64,000 nucleotides of DNA from Vibrio sp. UCD-FRSSP16_30 (GCF_001676025.1 NZ_LZFW01000068.1:20397-84396), one strand, 5' to 3'. Counted from the first letter of the stretch, positions 1 to 9,295 are shown. Translations and numbers: made by a program. Notes: generated by a model from the sequence alone, not told the origin.

Positions 1-969
1 TTAGCCATCGCAGCTGACAATTTTGGTATGCAGCAATTGGCGTTAGGCATTGCCACTGCAACCCATAAGGTTAAAGCTCACTTTTCCGATTTGGGCGAGA
101 AAAATGATACTCAAAAACCCACGTTCTTGATGGTCGTTCAAAAAGATGAAGACAACGTTTATGATCAGCATCTTTTGGAAGTGGAATTACAAAAGCAGGG
201 CATTCGTACATTAAGACGCACATTCGAGCAGTTAAGCACTCAGCTATCTAGCGGTGATAATCAACGTCTGATACTTGAAGGTGTTGGGGCAATAGATACA
301 GTGTATTTGCGCGCCGGTTATCAATATACCGATTACTGGGTACCGGAGCTTAATGAAGATATTTGCTGTCATACATTAAGCCAAACACGACTTTTTATTG
401 AACAGCATTATGTGGCGATGAACGCGACAATCAGCCAGCAACTTGCAACAAGCAAATCAATGCAGATGCTACTGACTATGATGCCAGCACAAGACTACAC
501 ACGCTGGGGATTAACTTTAGAAGAAGCGCAACGAGTGAAAAGCGTGTTAGCGGATATGAAGCCAGTATCGATGCAGACTATCGAATGGTTTAATCACTCA
601 GCTGACAAGCAAGAGTGGGTTCTAAAAAACCAAGGAGAAGGCGGCGGTCACTGCGTTTTTGGTGAAGATATTACTGAAACCATCGCCAACTTGAAAGCCG
701 AAGAATACGATGCATGGGCATTAATGCAGCGTTTATACCCGCACGAACGCGACACGCCAACCATCGCCGTACGTGATGGCAAACAAACCTTAGTTAAAGA
801 TCTTGTCAGTGAAATCGGCTTATTTACCGCGCATTACCAAGGCGAGGCAGTCACTGAGCAAAATGGTTATGCGGGATACCTCATTCGCAGCAAACCTGCG
901 AGTGAAAATGAAGGTGGAATCCACAGCGGGCAGGGGATCTTAGACTCATTGGTGTTGACCGATAAATAA
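1..969 (+). CDS. Glutathione synthetase, eukaryotic type (partial, 5' end off the window)
   Basis: Joins gamma-glutamylcysteine and glycine with ATP to make glutathione in the cytoplasm. The reading frame is open from base 1 (L-A-I-A-A-D-N-F-G before the first Met at 28), so the true start lies outside the window. The C-terminal half has features of the eukaryotic GSS fold: a glycine-rich loop reading LKNQGEGGGHCVFGEDI and, near the end, YLIRSKPASENEGGIHSG, matching the region where that family has its glycine-rich substrate loop. This family is unrelated in sequence to bacterial GshB, so in a Vibrio it would be an additional or alternative enzyme, probably acquired. The C terminus looks complete. 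Family assignment comes from recalled motifs, not a search. Confidence 0.85.
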   Translation, partial: LAIAADNFGMQQLALGIATATHKVKAHFSDLGEKNDTQKPTFLMVVQKDEDNVYDQHLLEVELQKQGIRTLRRTFEQLSTQLSSGDNQRLILEGVGAIDTVYLRAGYQYTDYWVPELNEDICCHTLSQTRLFIEQHYVAMNATISQQLATSKSMQMLLTMMPAQDYTRWGLTLEEAQRVKSVLADMKPVSMQTIEWFNHSADKQEWVLKNQGEGGGHCVFGEDITETIANLKAEEYDAWALMQRLYPHERDTPTIAVRDGKQTLVKDLVSEIGLFTAHYQGEAVTEQNGYAGYLIRSKPASENEGGIHSGQGILDSLVLTDK

Positions 970-1108
970 CAAAATATGGGTTATTGCTCTAGGTGCTGCC
1001 AAGCTAACAAAAGCTATGGCAGTACTTTTATATACGACACTAGGAAATTAAAACAGCGTTAAGTGAGTTTGGAGTGTATTTCGATACACCTTAATAAATC
1101 ACGGCTAG

Positions 1109-1636
1109 TTAAGTTCTGTTGATTTCGTGACTCAGCATATCGATATTGGTGTGCGATACGGTCTTGGTCAATGGCCGGGTTTGACCGCTGATTTATTGAT
1201 GATTGAAGAGGTGTTTCTTGTTTGTTCACCAAAATTATTGAGAGAGAGCAATCGATTTTTAAAACCTGAAGAAGTATTAAACGAGACGCTAATACACGAC
1301 TTATCTATCGGTACCCACAAGGAATTTCCCACATGGGAACAGTGGTTGAATAAGGCGGGTACGTCTAAATCTATAGCCCAACATAATTTAAAAATAAACA
1401 ACTCGGCAGGAGTATTTCAATCCGCTATTGATGGTGCAGGGGTTGCTCTTGCAAGAAGTGTCATGGTTCGAGATGACCTTGCCGCTGGCCGATTAATACG
1501 ACTATTCCCTGAAATCTTGTTTGATTCGCCATTGGCTTATTATGTGGTATATCGCCCAGAAAATGCGGAACTAGCCAGAATTCAGGTATTCAAAGATTGG
1601 TTACTGAAAGAAGTCAGCGATAATATTGAGCGTTAA
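1109..1636 (+). pseudogene. LysR-type regulator remnant (C-terminal effector-binding part only)
   Basis: The frame opens after a TAG at 1106 and reads VDFVTQHIDIGVRYGLGQWPGL, which is the interior of the effector-binding domain of GcvA-like LysR proteins. Homology already begins before the first possible start (GTG at 1127), and there is no helix-turn-helix domain and no upstream continuation in any frame that I can see. About 175 of the usual 300 residues remain. I read it as a 5'-truncated gene rather than a small protein. It sits beside other debris (an IS91 fragment at 3972-4200) in an accessory patch. Confidence 0.75.
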
Positions 1637-1701
1637 AATTATTAACTGCTTTATTAAAGTTACTGACACGTTTCTGCCCCAAACCTTCACAGAACCGACA
1701 A

Positions 1702-1889
1702 ACGGAATACGTGAGCAGTACACCAATAGACCAAGTTAATCCAATCCGTACTTTGTTCTCTTATACGGAATTTTTCCGTAATTCGACCCAACAACTATAT
1801 GTTGATTCACATAACAGGTTGATACCAGTTTAGTTTTATAATAAGTGGCAGCAACATAGACGGAATGCAAAGACGGAAAAAGTCCGTCT
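1702..1889. promoter_or_regulatory. Cluster of ACGGA/TCCGT words upstream of the unknown two-gene module
   Basis: The 357-base gap 1637-1993 has no gene. It contains seven copies of the pentamer ACGGA or its complement: 1702, 1765, 1860 and 1873 on the plus strand and 1745, 1775 and 1883 on the minus strand. Two pairs form hairpins: TACGGAA/TTCCGTA at 1764-1780 and AGACGGA/TCCGTCT at 1871-1889. The clustering just ahead of the gene at 1994 suggests operator sites or a structured leader. This is inference from word counts by eye. Confidence 0.35.
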
Positions 1890-1993
1890 ATAAAGCGTAA
1901 AGTGCTAAGCGAGTTCTCTTGTCATAGCTCAGAGGTAAGTTTTGTAGTAAACTATGGCGATTTAGTGAAATTATACGAGAACTTAATTAGTTA

Positions 1994-3448
1994 ATGACGG
2001 TTGAGATAGATAATTCAAATGTTAGTGCGTTACCTTCTGGAGGTACGTTGAGCTATTTTGAATCTAAATGGCTACAGATAGGTGATGTTGCAGCACCACT
2101 CATAATAGTTATGATTTTGGGTATATTGTTGTCAGGTTATTTTCTTTTAAATAAACGTTCCGATGTAACACTTTTTTTTGCTAAGTTTACCCATTCCTCT
2201 TATGGACAATTATTACTGACTTCTATTGGTATTCTATGGGCGTCTATAATTTCAGTTTTTGGCGGGAAGTTACAAGAGCAATGGTTTGAAGGTAAAGTTT
2301 GGGGAACGGAAAATTTAATATTTGGAATATCAGTAATTATAGCTCTGATTCTTAGTGTTTTACATTATATTTATAGTCAAATAAAAGAACAGCACAATCA
2401 ATCTCGACCATCTTACAATGCAATTCAGGAGAATAGTGTACACAATGTAAATGTCACAAGCATTGTAAATAGTTGCATGCTAGACCTAAAAGATGTTGTA
2501 ACTAAAGAAAAAAGAGAGAAAGGTTCTTTTTTAGGTGATAATAAAAATGCCGAAGAATATAATAATCTTTTAGATAGTGCTTTAAAGATATGCATGGAAT
2601 CTATATTGCTTGTGACTAAGCGCATTAGTGAAGGCAATGATGATGTCACTGTAAAGGCTAACATATTCAATCTTATAACTTCTGCATCAGCTCATGCTAG
2701 CTTTATCGAACAAGGGGAACATAAGCAAGAGGGGGAATCTATTTTTACCAAGCAGTCGATTGATAACTCGCCATTTTTCTTATTTTCTTCAAATTTTCAT
2801 TCAAGGTTAGAACATTGTAAATACATTTTGGCATGTGACCAGTCTTATACTTGTAAGATTGACAGAAATAATATATTCGAACAATGTGGAAAAGTAGAAG
2901 AGCAAGATATTCCCGCAATCTGTATGCCAGTGTCATTTAGTGAATTTGTTTCTGATAATAAGCTCGCTCATCCAAACCTGTTTGGTGCTCCTGAAGCTAT
3001 TACAAGCAACCGAGAAGTATATATAGGTAATATATCTGAGCACGTAGATAAATTCTTTGACGATTTAAAAAAGTCCCCCGATTACAAAGAACATATAACG
3101 GGGCATTATGAAAGCTCTATTCGGTCATATTACGCCAAAGACAAAGATAAGCCGAAGTCGATATTGTCAATACCAATAGGGAAGTTTAACTTAAATATTA
3201 ATAAGTTAGCGTATCCATCTGCGTATGATCAACCAGCATGTGTTTTGAATATATACGTTAACAGAATCAATTTTTTAGAAAATGAACTTAAATCAGAGGC
3301 TTTCTACTCAATGCTACGCCCTTTGTGTCATAACCTTTCAATGTTAATTTCCTTGAAAATTGCTTACACGAACATGTTGAAGGTCTATACTGGTACAAGT
3401 AACGTAGTCACATCAGTGAGCCAACCTAAGGAGGTAGCGAATGGATAA
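1994..3448 (+). CDS. Unknown membrane protein with three N-terminal TM helices and a possible GAF-like C-terminal half
   Basis: Not recognised. Residues about 33-52, 70-90 and 108-126 are hydrophobic and should form three membrane helices. The remaining 350 residues are soluble and probably cytoplasmic. Near the C terminus a strand-rich stretch (SILSIPIGKFNLNINKL, then ACVLNIYVNRINFL followed by a helix) resembles the core of GAF sensor domains, but this is only a pattern impression. The gene overlaps the next by 8 nt, so the two are probably co-translated. It is visibly richer in A/T than its neighbours and lies between a truncated LysR gene and an IS91 remnant, which suggests acquisition. 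No catalytic motif was found. Confidence 0.6.
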   Translation: MTVEIDNSNVSALPSGGTLSYFESKWLQIGDVAAPLIIVMILGILLSGYFLLNKRSDVTLFFAKFTHSSYGQLLLTSIGILWASIISVFGGKLQEQWFEGKVWGTENLIFGISVIIALILSVLHYIYSQIKEQHNQSRPSYNAIQENSVHNVNVTSIVNSCMLDLKDVVTKEKREKGSFLGDNKNAEEYNNLLDSALKICMESILLVTKRISEGNDDVTVKANIFNLITSASAHASFIEQGEHKQEGESIFTKQSIDNSPFFLFSSNFHSRLEHCKYILACDQSYTCKIDRNNIFEQCGKVEEQDIPAICMPVSFSEFVSDNKLAHPNLFGAPEAITSNREVYIGNISEHVDKFFDDLKKSPDYKEHITGHYESSIRSYYAKDKDKPKSILSIPIGKFNLNINKLAYPSAYDQPACVLNIYVNRINFLENELKSEAFYSMLRPLCHNLSMLISLKIAYTNMLKVYTGTSNVVTSVSQPKEVANG

Positions 3449-3698
3449 AAACACTTTTTGGTCACAGACTGCTCCTTCATATGACTTGCTTGACTATGAT
3501 GATGAGTCGCAAGAACATGAAATAGCGCATCATCGTGTTAGGATTCAAGAAGATAACTTCACGACATCCTACACGGTAGTATCTTTTGAAGATGAAGAAG
3601 ACGAACCAGTTATTGAAGTGAGGTTTTTTCGCACTGCAAACGTAGAACAAAAAGACCTCAGAGAGAAAAAATTTCACTGGTTTAGTCGCAAGAAATAG
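3441..3698 (+). CDS. Small acidic protein of unknown function, partner of the preceding gene
   Basis: 85 residues, no membrane segment and no motif I know. The middle is strongly acidic (FEDEEDEPVIEV) and the C terminus is basic (REKKFHWFSRKK). The ATG lies inside the end of the upstream gene (8-nt overlap) and is preceded by AAGGAGG at 3429-3435, a strong ribosome binding site. This overlap and RBS make it a real gene despite its size, and imply a stoichiometric partner of the membrane protein. A mobile-element remnant follows. Confidence 0.6.
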   Translation: MDKNTFWSQTAPSYDLLDYDDESQEHEIAHHRVRIQEDNFTTSYTVVSFEDEEDEPVIEVRFFRTANVEQKDLREKKFHWFSRKK

Positions 3699-3714
3699 CA
3701 CTTAACAAATAAGG

Positions 3715-3741
3715 ATAAGTGTCGCCCGGCCGACACTTTAT
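3715..3741. other. GC-rich hairpin downstream of the unknown module
   Basis: AAGTGTCG at 3717-3724 pairs with CGACACTT at 3731-3738 around a six-base CCCGGC loop, in an otherwise A/T-rich stretch. There is no clear T-run, so it is a poor Rho-independent terminator. It may terminate the 1994-3698 unit or be the hairpin found near the ends of IS91-family elements, because the remains of such a transposase begin 230 bases further on. Confidence 0.4.
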
Positions 3742-3971
3742 CTGGGTGTTGAACTAGCCCAATCGTGTAGTTGTCTTCTATTAGTAAATTGCTCTTTGAT
3801 GAGTAGCTTGAAATGAACCTCATCGACTTTCTACAAGTCGTACGAGGCTATCGAGTCGAATCCGCTACGATTGACCCTGATGAACTCTAATTATGTTGTG
3901 ACTTTAAGGGTGTTTATCCTCCTTAGTGTATTCTCGCATTATCAAATCTGAAGTTTATCGTGATAAATGGG

Positions 3972-4200
3972 TCATGTAGGCTTGGTGATCCCAACGCATG
4001 CCATATCATGTTTGCAGCAGGGGCATGAACGTTTCGCCTTGGTTCGCGTATTGGTTGATGGGGCGAATTGCCAAGCACTGGCATGCATCAGGCCATAATC
4101 ACGTACTCGTTGAAGTCCTTTAGGGAGTACGTGTTGCAAGATTAACCACAGGAACTCAATTGTTGGTAATGCTCTGGTTTTGTTGCTTCGCTTCGCTCAA
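3972..4200 (-). pseudogene. IS91-family (Y2-type) transposase, 3' remnant
   Basis: Read on the minus strand from about 4196 this gives FLWLILQHVLPKGLQRVRDY, then GLMHASAWQF, and near the end KRSCPCCKHDMACVGITKP before a TGA at 3972-3974. The HVLPKGLQRVRDYG block and the terminal Cys-rich segment are characteristic of the C-terminal part of IS91-type transposases. The frame has a stop just upstream (4197-4199) and the catalytic region is gone. The rest of the 3699-4446 gap holds no supportable gene, only a short ATG frame of 25 codons at 3813 without a convincing RBS. Confidence 0.75.
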
Positions 4201-4446
4201 GTATAGTCAAGCGCCACTCACACCTTAATGCGACGTTACTTTCTTATACTTAAGTTAATCCGTTATATCCTAATTTAGCAAGGTGGCTGACTCACTTCTG
4301 TCCAGAAGCTTCACAGCAAGCACTTCGTAACTAAGAAGTGACCCCTCACATTAACTGCACTAGTGAAGAATATTTTGATAGGGAAATCAATATATTGATA
4401 AGCTAATAGCCCTTTATATCTTTAACTGTACGATTTAGGAGAGTTT

Positions 4447-4710
4447 GTGAATCAAGGTGTAGAATTGGATGTAAATATCGGTAAAAAACATATAGTGATT
4501 CAGCGTCGTTATGAGGCTTTAGGTGCATTCAATGATTTATTAATTGCGGTTTGGTTTTTGGTTGGTAGCTTTTTCTTTTTAAATGAGTCACTGGTTGAAA
4601 GTGGTACTTGGTTATTTATAGCGGGTAGTGCACAGCTAATTATCAAACCATTAATTAAGCTAATAAGCTTAGTTCATGTTAGTAGAGTGACCAAACCGTT
4701 GACGAAATAG
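4447..4710 (+). CDS. YrhK-family small membrane protein
   Basis: 87 residues with two hydrophobic segments (about 29-47 and 54-72) separated by a short loop, and the N-terminal pattern HIVIQRRYEALGAFNDLLIAVWF typical of the YrhK-like domain. Its function is not established in the family. Start is GTG at 4447, supported by TAGGAG ending 4 nt upstream. It stands alone, with mobile debris before it and a convergent LysR gene after it. Confidence 0.75.
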   Translation: MNQGVELDVNIGKKHIVIQRRYEALGAFNDLLIAVWFLVGSFFFLNESLVESGTWLFIAGSAQLIIKPLIKLISLVHVSRVTKPLTK

Positions 4711-4795
4711 CGATTGATCTGCACCAGATAAATTAGGCAGTGAGTTGAGAAATTTTGTCATATTTGCAGTTAATGACGTGATAATCTTCTTTAAT

Positions 4796-5704
4796 CTACA
4801 GTTCCTCCTCTTTGATCTTAGCCACTAAAAAGTCCACAGCGGCTTTTACTTTGGGTACTAAGTAACGTTGTTTTTGGTACAACAAATAAACGGCCATATC
4901 GGAGTTTTGAGTGATGGCGACGTCATGCTCAAATTTTAGCTCTTGCAGTGCGCCGGACTCAAGATAGGAGGCCAGTGCCCATCGGGTCGACATGAAAATC
5001 CCTTCGCCATCACAGGCTTTTTTTGCAAGCCATGGGCCACTGTTGGAAATAGCTACGGCAGGCCCAGATACATCATGCCATTGTCCATCTACATTACATA
5101 GCCAAGGGGTAGGCCCTGTGGGCGCTTTAAAATAAAGACCTTTGTGCTCTTTTAATTGCAAAGCGTTGTTAGGTTTGCCGTATCTTTCTAAGTAGCTAGG
5201 GGATGCAACAGGAATGAAGCTGTTATCCATCAACTTGATGGCCAGTACTCGCTCATTTGGTGCGTATCCGCCGCGAATCGCTATATCGACATCATCACGT
5301 CCTAGTGTTGATAATTGGTCGCTTAAACTGACGTCTAATATGATTTCTGGGTATAACTGACTAAATTCATCCAGTAGCGGTAGCAATATTTTATCGCCAA
5401 AGCCGACCATTGAACTGATTCGTAAGCGTCCCATTGGGGTTGTTTGATAACTGCGAACGGTTTCATTACTTTTTTCCAACTGGTTTAATATTTGTTGGAT
5501 GTCGTTGTAATAAATCTGTCCTACTTCGGTCAGTTTTACAATGCGGGTTGAACGCTTTAGTAATGTGGCGCCTAAGCTTTTTTCTAAATCCGCGACTCGT
5601 CTGGATAGCGAGGAGGGTGGGACATTAAATGCCACTGCCGCTTTAGTAAAACTTCCGGTTTCGACCACTTTACTGAAATATCGTATTGCGCGCAGTTGAT
5701 CCAA
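4796..5704 (-). CDS. LysR-type transcriptional regulator
   Basis: 302 residues. The N-terminal winged helix-turn-helix (MDQLRAIRYFSKVVETGSF, then SSLSRRVADLEKSLG) is followed by a periplasmic-binding-like effector domain. It belongs to the large group of LysR regulators that usually control a divergently encoded oxidoreductase or detoxifying enzyme. It is divergent from the GST gene starting near 5930, and the 200-base intergenic region probably holds its sites, so it likely controls the GST and the oxidoreductase at 6738. The ligand is unknown. Confidence 0.9.
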   Translation of the reverse strand: MDQLRAIRYFSKVVETGSFTKAAVAFNVPPSSLSRRVADLEKSLGATLLKRSTRIVKLTEVGQIYYNDIQQILNQLEKSNETVRSYQTTPMGRLRISSMVGFGDKILLPLLDEFSQLYPEIILDVSLSDQLSTLGRDDVDIAIRGGYAPNERVLAIKLMDNSFIPVASPSYLERYGKPNNALQLKEHKGLYFKAPTGPTPWLCNVDGQWHDVSGPAVAISNSGPWLAKKACDGEGIFMSTRWALASYLESGALQELKFEHDVAITQNSDMAVYLLYQKQRYLVPKVKAAVDFLVAKIKEEEL

Positions 5705-5929
5705 TTTATTTCCCCTTCAATCGTGTTCTGATTATTGTGGCGCTATTATTGTCTTAAAAGCAATAGTGATTGCTGTTTTCTACTATATATCATCGAAATA
5801 AAACAAGTAACAATAGGCTTAACTTAAGCATTAGCACTGCAATAGTGTTGCAGTGGAACTGATTTTTAGAGTGTTAATTGAGCTTATTGGTTTGTTAATG
5901 CTCTTGTTTTGATGGCGGAAAATGGATTT

Positions 5930-6601
5930 ATGATTACTTTGCACGGCTTTGCTGCTAGTAACTATTACAACTTAGTAAAACACGCACTTTTATACAAAGA
6001 ATTACCTTTTACAGAAAACCTCATTTATGGCGGTAGCGATGCGCTACTCGCCATCAGTCCTGCTGGTAAAGTGCCGGTTATTACCACGCTTGATGGCTTT
6101 CACATTTCAGAGTCGAGCGTGATTTGTGATTATCTTGAAGAGACTTTTCCTGAGCGTCCGCTGTATCCTGAAAGCTCTCAACAGCGCGCGGCAGTACGTC
6201 AAATAATGAAAATGGCTGAACTCTATTTTGAATTACCGAGTAGACGACTCATCCCGTATGCGTTTTCGGGCACTACAGCGCCTGAGTCGGTAAAAGAAGA
6301 GGTTGGTAAGGTACTCAGTCGAGGCATTACCGCACTAAGCCGTGTATGTCAGTTCTCGCCTTGGATTGCAGGTGATGAATTTACGATGGCGGACATCTAT
6401 GTTTATTACGTTAATACCATTGTCAGTACATTTGCTTCTAGCCAACTTGATTGGGATGTACTTGGGCAAGTGCCGGGAATGAAGCAGTGGAATGAGACAA
6501 TGAGTGAATCGGCTATTGCGAAAAAAATAGAGTTGGATCGCATCGCAAATATGCCTGATTTTCTGCAAAAGCTGAAAGTTCATGCTAATCACAGTAAGTA
6601 A
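5930..6601 (+). CDS. Glutathione S-transferase
   Basis: About 224 residues with a GST fold. The N-terminal thioredoxin-like domain starts MITLHGFAASNYYNLVKHAL and contains the conserved cis-proline/ESSVI glutathione-binding segment (GKVPVITT ... HISESSVICDYLEE). The C-terminal helical domain carries WIAGDEFTMADIYVYY, the usual N-capping box region. I chose ATG 5930 because the first beta strand begins there; ATG 5912 would add six residues. It is divergent from a LysR gene and followed after 136 nt by an oxidoreductase, probably one detoxification unit. Its substrate cannot be deduced. Confidence 0.85.
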   Translation: MITLHGFAASNYYNLVKHALLYKELPFTENLIYGGSDALLAISPAGKVPVITTLDGFHISESSVICDYLEETFPERPLYPESSQQRAAVRQIMKMAELYFELPSRRLIPYAFSGTTAPESVKEEVGKVLSRGITALSRVCQFSPWIAGDEFTMADIYVYYVNTIVSTFASSQLDWDVLGQVPGMKQWNETMSESAIAKKIELDRIANMPDFLQKLKVHANHSK

Positions 6602-6737
6602 ATGGCATCAGTATTTAGCAATTAATACGCCATCGTAATCAGTAATTAAATTAATACGACACTCATAATCAATAATATAGGGCGGTCGATGCAATAGGCT
6701 ATCGGCGCACCAACTCAATGACCGTAGGGAATACCAG

Positions 6738-7868
6738 ATGACTAATACCAATATTCAACTGACTTCAACAATCAGTGACGACAACAAACTGACCCTTGCT
6801 TTACAAAATATCGATATGCCAACACCCAATGCAGACGAAGTGGTTATTCGTATTGAAGCTGCGCCATTAAACCCTTCGGACTTAGCGGTATTATTCAGTG
6901 CTGCTGATATGACGACTGCGGTTCAATCGGGTACAGAGCAAAGCCCAGTGATAATTGCCGACGTTCCGGCTAAGTTTATGCCAGCACTAAACACTCGCGT
7001 AGGCAAAGCCACGCCTGTCGGTAACGAAGGCGCAGGTACGGTGGTTGCAGCTGGCACATCTCCAGCGGCGCAAGCTCTACTGGGCAAAACTGTTGCGGTC
7101 ATTGGTGGCGGAACATATCGTCAATATTTATGTGCTAACGTACAAAGCTGTTTAGAGCTAAAAGAAGGCACGACAGCCAAACAAGGCGCTTCGTCTTTTG
7201 TTAATCCGCTGACTGCGTTGGCAATGGTGGAAACAATGCGCGCAGAAGGGCACAAAGCCATTATTCATGCAGCAGCAGCCTCTAACCTTGGTCAAATGCT
7301 AAATCGTATTTGTATTGCTGATGGTGTTGATTTAATTAATATTGTGCGCAAAGCAGAACAAGAAGCATTGCTTCGCGATTTAGGCGCTAAATACGTGGTT
7401 AACTCTAGCAGTGACACCTTTCTTGCCGATTTAACCGCGGCAATCATTGAAACAGGCGCAACAATCGCATTTGATCCTATTGGCGGCGGTCAACTAACCA
7501 GTGATATTTTGAACTGTATGGAAGCGGCGGCCGCTCGTGATGTGACAGAGCATAGCGTGTATGGCACTAACACCTACAAACAAGTGTACATTTACGGCGC
7601 ATTAGATCGCGGTCCAATTACTCTTAATCGAAACTTTGGTTTTGCTTGGGGCATTAATGGATTCTTGCTATTTAACGCTTTGGGTAAGTTGGGTACTGAA
7701 ACAACCATTAAGATGCGTAAACGTGTTGCCGATGAAATTACCACTACATTTGCAAGTCATTACACTCATGAAGTGTCACTAGCAGAGGCATTACAACTGC
7801 CCTCTATTGCTCAATATTCACAACAAGCAACAGGCGAGAAATACTTAATTGTCCCTAATAAGGATTAA
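6738..7868 (+). CDS. Zinc-binding-dehydrogenase-family (quinone oxidoreductase-like) protein
   Basis: 376 residues of the medium-chain dehydrogenase/reductase superfamily. A GroES-like N-terminal domain (DEVVIRIEAAPLNPSDL) is followed by a Rossmann domain with AIIHAAAASNLGQMLNRICI as the nucleotide-binding turn and a later DPIGGGQ motif. I do not see the cysteine cluster of zinc alcohol dehydrogenases, so it is probably a zinc-free, NADPH-dependent enone or quinone reductase. It lies downstream of the GST gene and under the likely control of the LysR at 4796. A strong terminator follows. Confidence 0.85.
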   Translation: MTNTNIQLTSTISDDNKLTLALQNIDMPTPNADEVVIRIEAAPLNPSDLAVLFSAADMTTAVQSGTEQSPVIIADVPAKFMPALNTRVGKATPVGNEGAGTVVAAGTSPAAQALLGKTVAVIGGGTYRQYLCANVQSCLELKEGTTAKQGASSFVNPLTALAMVETMRAEGHKAIIHAAAASNLGQMLNRICIADGVDLINIVRKAEQEALLRDLGAKYVVNSSSDTFLADLTAAIIETGATIAFDPIGGGQLTSDILNCMEAAAARDVTEHSVYGTNTYKQVYIYGALDRGPITLNRNFGFAWGINGFLLFNALGKLGTETTIKMRKRVADEITTTFASHYTHEVSLAEALQLPSIAQYSQQATGEKYLIVPNKD

Positions 7869-7900
7869 TTACGCTTTTCATCTTGTTCCTGAAATAAGAA

Positions 7901-7940
7901 AGTCAGCACTTAAACATAATTTAAGTGCTGACTTTTTTTT
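7901..7940. terminator. Rho-independent terminator
   Basis: AGTCAGCACTTAAA pairs with TTTAAGTGCTGACT around a short loop, followed by eight T. It lies between convergent genes ending at 7868 and 7987; the T-run serves the plus strand and an A-run before the stem may serve the minus strand as well. Confidence 0.85.
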
Positions 7941-7986
7941 AACAAGCCAGAATGACCAGTTAATTACTACGATATGGTATTAGTTA

Positions 7987-9195
7987 TTAAGCCATGCTTT
8001 GATTCGCTACTGGCTTTTTCACTATCAGTGAAAGTGCAATAGATACAATGATCAATGCCAGCATAACGTGGAATGTTGCTAGGAATCCGCCAAATAAAGA
8101 CGCGATGACTGAACCTGCGAAGCTACCAATCCCGAAACCTAAATAGATGACACCATAGTTTTTCGTGACGTGTTCTAAGCCAAAGTAGTCACTCATGAGT
8201 GATGGGAAGACGGTAATTGTGCCACCAAAGCAAAATGCGATGCATGCCAGAGATAGATAGAAAACATTCAGGCTTGGCGGAATAAACAGTAAGATGCTAA
8301 CACCCGCAAGGCAAATAATCAGTGCAATAGTGACTACGTATACGCGAGTGATTTTATCAGATAGGACACCTAGAACTAAGCGTCCACCTAGGTTGGCAAC
8401 AGCAATGACGGATACAGCAGATGCGGCGATATCCATTGATAAATGCACATAGTTTTGGCCGATATCTTTTGCAATGCCGATAGCGTACAAGCCTGACATG
8501 CAGACAGTAGTAAACATCAGTGCCAACATATAAAACTGTGGCTTACTCATAGATTCTTTTAGGGTGAAATTATGAGCTGTTGATGTTTGGCTCGTTGCTT
8601 GGTTAGTCGTTTGTGCTGCTTGTTTTGGGGCATCACGCATGATCAATCCACCAATCAATACCAATACCATAGCAATAGCGCCCCATACATTAAACGCGTG
8701 CTCTAGGCTAAAGTGAGTTAGGGTATACATATTGATGTATTTAAAACCAAGACTACCTAGACCGTATGCACCAATCGCACATGCTGAGGCTAGGCCTTTG
8801 TTATTTGGGAAAAACTTAATGCAGTTGGTCAATGCCAGTAAGTAACCTGTACCGTCAGCAAAGCCCACTAAAAAACCGGCACAAATGTATAGAGCGGTAA
8901 GGTTTGATACAACGGATGTTAGGTATAAGCTGACACCTAGAAGAAATCCAGAGAACACAATCACGTTTCTTACACCAAAACGTTCCTGCATCTTTCCTGA
9001 CATAGATGAAGCAAGAGCAAGGGCGAGGCTAAGCAGGCCAAAAGAAAACGCAACTTGTTTAACTGGCTCTCCAAGTTTGTCTGCCAAATTGGCGTTAAAT
9101 AAACTCCATGTGTATACAGAGCCTAGGGCAAATTCGGTTAATACAGTGCCGATTAAGGTCAGCCATTTGTCGCGTGATCTAATAGTTGTGCTCAT
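7987..9195 (-). CDS. yhjX: MFS transporter of the YhjX / oxalate-formate antiporter family
   Basis: 402 residues, twelve predicted membrane helices, the same length as E. coli YhjX. Conserved segments include FALGSVYTWSLFN in helix 1 and GFADGTGYLLALTNCIKFFPNNKGLASA in the middle, a pattern of the OFA subfamily. In E. coli, yhjX is the known target of the pyruvate-sensing YpdA/YpdB system; here the matching two-component genes are directly upstream, which supports the identity. It probably moves pyruvate or a related monocarboxylate across the inner membrane. A tandem repeat at 9296-9322 lies about 100 nt upstream of its start. Confidence 0.85.
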   Translation of the reverse strand: MSTTIRSRDKWLTLIGTVLTEFALGSVYTWSLFNANLADKLGEPVKQVAFSFGLLSLALALASSMSGKMQERFGVRNVIVFSGFLLGVSLYLTSVVSNLTALYICAGFLVGFADGTGYLLALTNCIKFFPNNKGLASACAIGAYGLGSLGFKYINMYTLTHFSLEHAFNVWGAIAMVLVLIGGLIMRDAPKQAAQTTNQATSQTSTAHNFTLKESMSKPQFYMLALMFTTVCMSGLYAIGIAKDIGQNYVHLSMDIAASAVSVIAVANLGGRLVLGVLSDKITRVYVVTIALIICLAGVSILLFIPPSLNVFYLSLACIAFCFGGTITVFPSLMSDYFGLEHVTKNYGVIYLGFGIGSFAGSVIASLFGGFLATFHVMLALIIVSIALSLIVKKPVANQSMA

Positions 9196-9295
9196 TATTA
9201 AAGCCTTTAAAAGTGTCGATTTCCGGCTAACTTATTCGACCCAATCACTGTGTTCAATAGGCTGGAAACGATAAATAATGAACTGTTGATTTTAT

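Noticed and set aside
3813..3890. ATG frame of 25 codons (MNLIDFLQVVRGY)
   Set aside because: No RBS and no homology that I know; inside decayed mobile DNA.
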